From: JALZIF01 sp964584905
Lineage (GTDB): Bacteria > Gemmatimonadota > Gemmatimonadetes > Gemmatimonadales > Gemmatimonadaceae
Reading direction: 5' to 3'
NCBI GenBank assembly: GCA_964584905.1
Contig: CAZPCC010000410.1
Coordinates: 1 to 17,379, forward strand
Length of the DNA: 17,379 nucleotides
Part shown: piece after piece, positions 14,642-17,379 of the stretch
Position numbering within the stretch: the stretch's first letter is position 1
How the letters are laid out: the number at the start of each line of letters is the position of its first letter
Position numbers and translations under genes: made by a program
Notes under the pieces: model-generated
Database searches by the model: none
What the model was told of the DNA's origin: nothing
The model's input: the letters and a program-made list of their open reading frames with translations, nothing else

Positions 14642-16933
14642 ATGCCCCGAGCCCACTTGCACATGCGCGCAATGACCTGGGCACTGCTGTGCGCCATGCT
14701 TCTGACGGTTGCCCAGCCAGTGCGCGCGCAGCAGAACGACCGGCCGGTCCACTTGATTCCTCTCCCCGAGGCCGTCACCCGAGGTGCCGGTGAGTTCATC
14801 CTCACAGATCCGGTTCGAATAGTCGTCTCTGAACCGAGTGAGCGTCTCCGCGAGGTTGCCGAGTTTCTCTCCCAGGTCGTCCGGCATGGAACAGGCTTTC
14901 GTGTAGCCGTCGAGTCCGGTAGAGGAACGGGTTCGACGATCGTGCTCGATGAGCACGGGTCGCTACCTAACGAAGAAGGATACGAACTCACCGTGTCGCC
15001 CGGCGAAGTTCGAATAAGTGCAGCCACCCCCGAGGGCGTATTCTGGGGAGTGCAAACCTTGCGTCAACTGCTCCCTCCCGAGTTCGAGGATTCGGCCGGT
15101 GCGCGCCGTCCATCATGGTCGATTCCGGCTGTGGATATTGCGGACAGTCCGCGCTTTGCCTGGCGAGGAAGCCTGCTCGACGTCGGACGGCATTTTTTCC
15201 CGGTCGACTTCGTCAAGCGCTACATCGATCTCCTGTCGCGCTACCGGATGAACGTGCTGCACTGGCATCTGACGGAGGATCAGGGATGGCGTATCGAGAT
15301 CCCGAAGTACCCCAGGCTCACCGAAGTGGGAGCATGGCGAACGGAAGCCGACGGCTCGACTTACGGCGGCTACTACACCCAGGTGGAGATTCGCGAGGTG
15401 GTCGAGTACGCGCGCCTGCGAAATGTCACCGTCGTGCCGGAAATCGAGATGCCTGGCCACTCGCAGGCGGCGATCGCAGCGTATCCTGAGCTGGGATGCA
15501 CCGGGGAGCCAGTTCCCGTAGCCATCTCGTGGGGGGTGATGAAGGAAATCTACTGCGTCGGCAACGAGCGTACGTTCACCTTTCTCGAGGACGTGCTCGA
15601 TGACGTAATGGCGCTTTTTCCATCCAGGTACATCCACATAGGCGGTGACGAGGTACCAAAGGATCGATGGAAGAGCTGTGCCTCGTGTCAGGCGCTGATG
15701 CGGCGTGAGGGATTGAAGGACGAGGCGGAACTGCAGAGCTGGTTCGTCCGACGCATAGAGCGCTACCTCGATCGGCACGGCCGCAAGCTCATCGGATGGG
15801 ACGAGATACTGGAGGGAGGCTTGCCAGGTAGTGCGACCGTTCAGGTGTGGCGGGACACCGCGCACGTCACCGCCGCCGTCAGGCTCGGCAACGCTGCAAT
15901 CGTTTCGCCGACCAGCCATGCCTACTTCGATGCAAGTCCGCGCAGCATTCCCCTGGAGCGCGTATACGAGTTCAATCCTGTGCCGGAAGGCCTCGATTCA
16001 GTCGAGGCAAGACTGGTGCTGGGTGGAGAAGCAAATCTATGGACCGAGTACATCACTACTGCCAACTTCGACCCGATGGCCTTTCCACGGCTTCTCGCAA
16101 TGGCGGAGGCGCTCTGGAGCGCAGCCCCACGGGATTATCAAGGATTTCTCGACAGATTGCGCGAAGGGCACTATCCGCGACTTCGCGCGCTCAATGTGGG
16201 CGTCGGACCGGAAGACCGGGATGTCGTGCGCCTGACGATTGCCTACGATTCCGCCGCCGGCGCGGCGAGTGTGGACGTCGAGAAGAATGTCGACGGACTG
16301 GTTGTTCGCTTCACGACCGACGGTTCCAAGCCGAGCGCTGCATCGCCGGAGTATGATGAGTCCATTCGGTTCAGCGATCCTGGTACGGTGACGGTTCAGC
16401 CTTTCCTGCGCGGAGAACCGTTTCCTGTCTGGCGCACCTTTACCGTAGTCGAACACATCGCGCGGGGCAGGCCGGTGATGCTGGCCAAGGCGAACAGTCC
16501 CCAGTATCCCGGCACCGGCGCGAGGACGCTAACCGACGGACTGCTTGGCAGCACGAACCACCATGACGGGCTGTGGCAGGGGTGGATCGGGAGTGACCTC
16601 GAGGCGGTAATCGACCTCGGGGAAAAGATGTCAGTTCGCTCGATAGGCGCGTCGTTTCTTCAGGCGACCGGATCGTGGATTCTTCTACCGAAGTCCGTTG
16701 CGATCAATCTCTCGGATGACGGCGTGCGTTGGAGGCCGGCGGCAGAACTGGTGCACGAGGTGCCAGCCGACCGCGACTCCCCTCTTCGCCGGGTGTTCGA
16801 GCATGAGCTTGGCAGTGGTTCCGAAGCGCGATTCGTCAAGATCGTCGCGCAGAACCCGGGCGCGCTTCCGGACTGGCATCCCGGGGCGGGGAGGCCGTCC
16901 TGGATATTTGCCGATGAGATAATAGTCAGGTAG
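14642..16933 (+). CDS. Secreted GH20 beta-N-acetylhexosaminidase
   Basis: A 763-residue glycoside hydrolase. An N-terminal signal peptide (MTWALLCAMLLTVAQPVRAQ, residues 11-30) points to export. Residues about 34-165 form the GH20 N-terminal domain, ending in GVFWGVQTLRQLL. The catalytic barrel (about 172-500) starts at FAWRGSLLDVGRHFFP and includes LHWHLTEDQGWR, PEIEMPGHSQAA and IHIGGDEVPKDRW, with the catalytic Asp336-Glu337 pair. LIGWDEIL and the active-site Trp in GGEANLWTEY follow. After it come a chitobiase-type C-terminal domain (about 535-600) and a discoidin/F5-8 type C-like sugar-binding domain (about 605-763). It should release terminal N-acetylhexosamines from chitin oligomers, glycans or cell-wall fragments by substrate-assisted catalysis. 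ATG 14642 is used, though ATGs at 14663 and 14672 also keep the signal. It stands alone. Confidence 0.94.
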   Translation: MPRAHLHMRAMTWALLCAMLLTVAQPVRAQQNDRPVHLIPLPEAVTRGAGEFILTDPVRIVVSEPSERLREVAEFLSQVVRHGTGFRVAVESGRGTGSTIVLDEHGSLPNEEGYELTVSPGEVRISAATPEGVFWGVQTLRQLLPPEFEDSAGARRPSWSIPAVDIADSPRFAWRGSLLDVGRHFFPVDFVKRYIDLLSRYRMNVLHWHLTEDQGWRIEIPKYPRLTEVGAWRTEADGSTYGGYYTQVEIREVVEYARLRNVTVVPEIEMPGHSQAAIAAYPELGCTGEPVPVAISWGVMKEIYCVGNERTFTFLEDVLDDVMALFPSRYIHIGGDEVPKDRWKSCASCQALMRREGLKDEAELQSWFVRRIERYLDRHGRKLIGWDEILEGGLPGSATVQVWRDTAHVTAAVRLGNAAIVSPTSHAYFDASPRSIPLERVYEFNPVPEGLDSVEARLVLGGEANLWTEYITTANFDPMAFPRLLAMAEALWSAAPRDYQGFLDRLREGHYPRLRALNVGVGPEDRDVVRLTIAYDSAAGAASVDVEKNVDGLVVRFTTDGSKPSAASPEYDESIRFSDPGTVTVQPFLRGEPFPVWRTFTVVEHIARGRPVMLAKANSPQYPGTGARTLTDGLLGSTNHHDGLWQGWIGSDLEAVIDLGEKMSVRSIGASFLQATGSWILLPKSVAINLSDDGVRWRPAAELVHEVPADRDSPLRRVFEHELGSGSEARFVKIVAQNPGALPDWHPGAGRPSWIFADEIIVR

Positions 16934-17379
16934 GGGTCTTCGTGGATTCGTGTGGGTGATTCCGGTCTGACATCAAGGTCGAAGGGTGCGACAGATGAGG
17001 CGGATTGGGCGGATGAGGCTGATCGGTTTCGTGTGGAAACAGTGATCAGTATTCGTAGAGTGGCTCTCCGTGAGAGCGAGTCCGGGAATGTTTTCGGAAC
17101 AGCCAAAGAAAAAACAACCCTACCATCTCATCGATTGCCTCGCCCAGCGATCCTCCCCTCACCCGATCATATCCGCCTCATCAGCCAGATCCGCCACATC
17201 CGTCGCCCCTTCGACCTTGATGCCCACTCACCGGCATGCACTTCACGTCGCACGGGCTCCCGGCAGTTCATACTTCTCCTCTGAAAAACGCTATCCAGCT
17301 CAAGTGAAAACCCTCCGACTTACCCACTCATTCCCACGAAGGCCCACAATTTTTCTCGCCCTTCGCCCTTCGCACCCCT
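16934..17379. other. 446-base gene-poor tail
   Basis: No convincing gene is present. An open frame at 16952-17284 has low-complexity, repeat-derived sequence (repeated Asp-Glu-Ala-Asp-like residues) and no ribosome site. The region holds the large inverted repeat described separately, and the last bases (17357-17373) contain two and a half copies of CGCCCTT. Confidence 0.6.
16971..17222. repeat. Large imperfect inverted repeat around a 136-base spacer
   Basis: The left arm 16971-17026 (56 bases) and the right arm 17163-17222 (60 bases) are inverse copies. By hand alignment there are 49 matches, six mismatches, a 1-base and a 4-base gap; the outermost 16 bases (CATCAAGGTCGAAGGG) are identical. 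Each arm contains 9-base sub-repeats like GGCGGATGA. No transposase frame lies between, so it could be a small non-autonomous (MITE- or REP-like) element. No clear target duplication is seen. Confidence 0.7.

Noticed and set aside
17357..17379. CGCCCTT repeats at the right edge as the start of a larger array
   Set aside because: Only two and a half units are in the window, so nothing can be said about an array.

Overview
This is a GC-rich bacterial window of 17,379 bases with tightly packed genes. The combination of a Ser/Thr kinase with kinesin-light-chain-like TPRs next to an ECF-type sigma factor, a DUF839/PhoX phosphatase, a DinB protein of the Acidobacteria/Gemmatimonadota style and 7- to 9-base microrepeats suggests Gemmatimonadota or a close relative. 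That placement is inference; there is no rRNA or marker gene here.

Layout from left to right. The 3' part of an exported-type amidohydrolase gene (2-775, +) converges on a two-gene NatAB-like ABC exporter operon (2975-811, -). Reading rightwards follow a class III PLP aminotransferase of the glutamate-1-semialdehyde type (3174-4670, +) and a kinase-TPR protein (4776-7379, +). Next is an ECF sigma factor with a near-consensus promoter and almost no 5' UTR (7489-8079, +). Then comes a putative RiPP cassette: a 111-residue precursor with two 18-residue repeats (8149-8484, +), overlapped by its radical SAM/SPASM maturase (8471-9862, +). A Tat-exported PhoX-like protein (9900-11294, +) follows.

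A leftward operon occupies 14559-11379. It begins with a promoter, a 31-codon leader peptide rich in Cys and Met codons and a very strong intrinsic terminator. A G-rich heptamer array follows, then an ATP-grasp ligase, an SsuD-like flavin monooxygenase and a DinB-fold protein. A 56-residue DUF5670 membrane protein lies downstream. The leader/terminator arrangement looks like ribosome-mediated attenuation that responds to cysteine and possibly methionine supply. The genes behind it would then be expected to act in sulfur or thiol metabolism.

Divergent from this operon is a secreted GH20 beta-N-acetylhexosaminidase (14642-16933, +). The last 446 bases hold no convincing gene, but contain a 56/60-base imperfect inverted repeat around a 136-base spacer.

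The two most novel-looking items are (1) the repeat-containing precursor plus SPASM maturase, sitting just behind a kinase/sigma regulatory pair, and (2) the Cys/Met leader-peptide attenuator controlling an ATP-grasp/flavin monooxygenase/DinB operon. No tRNA, rRNA, CRISPR array or complete insertion sequence was seen.
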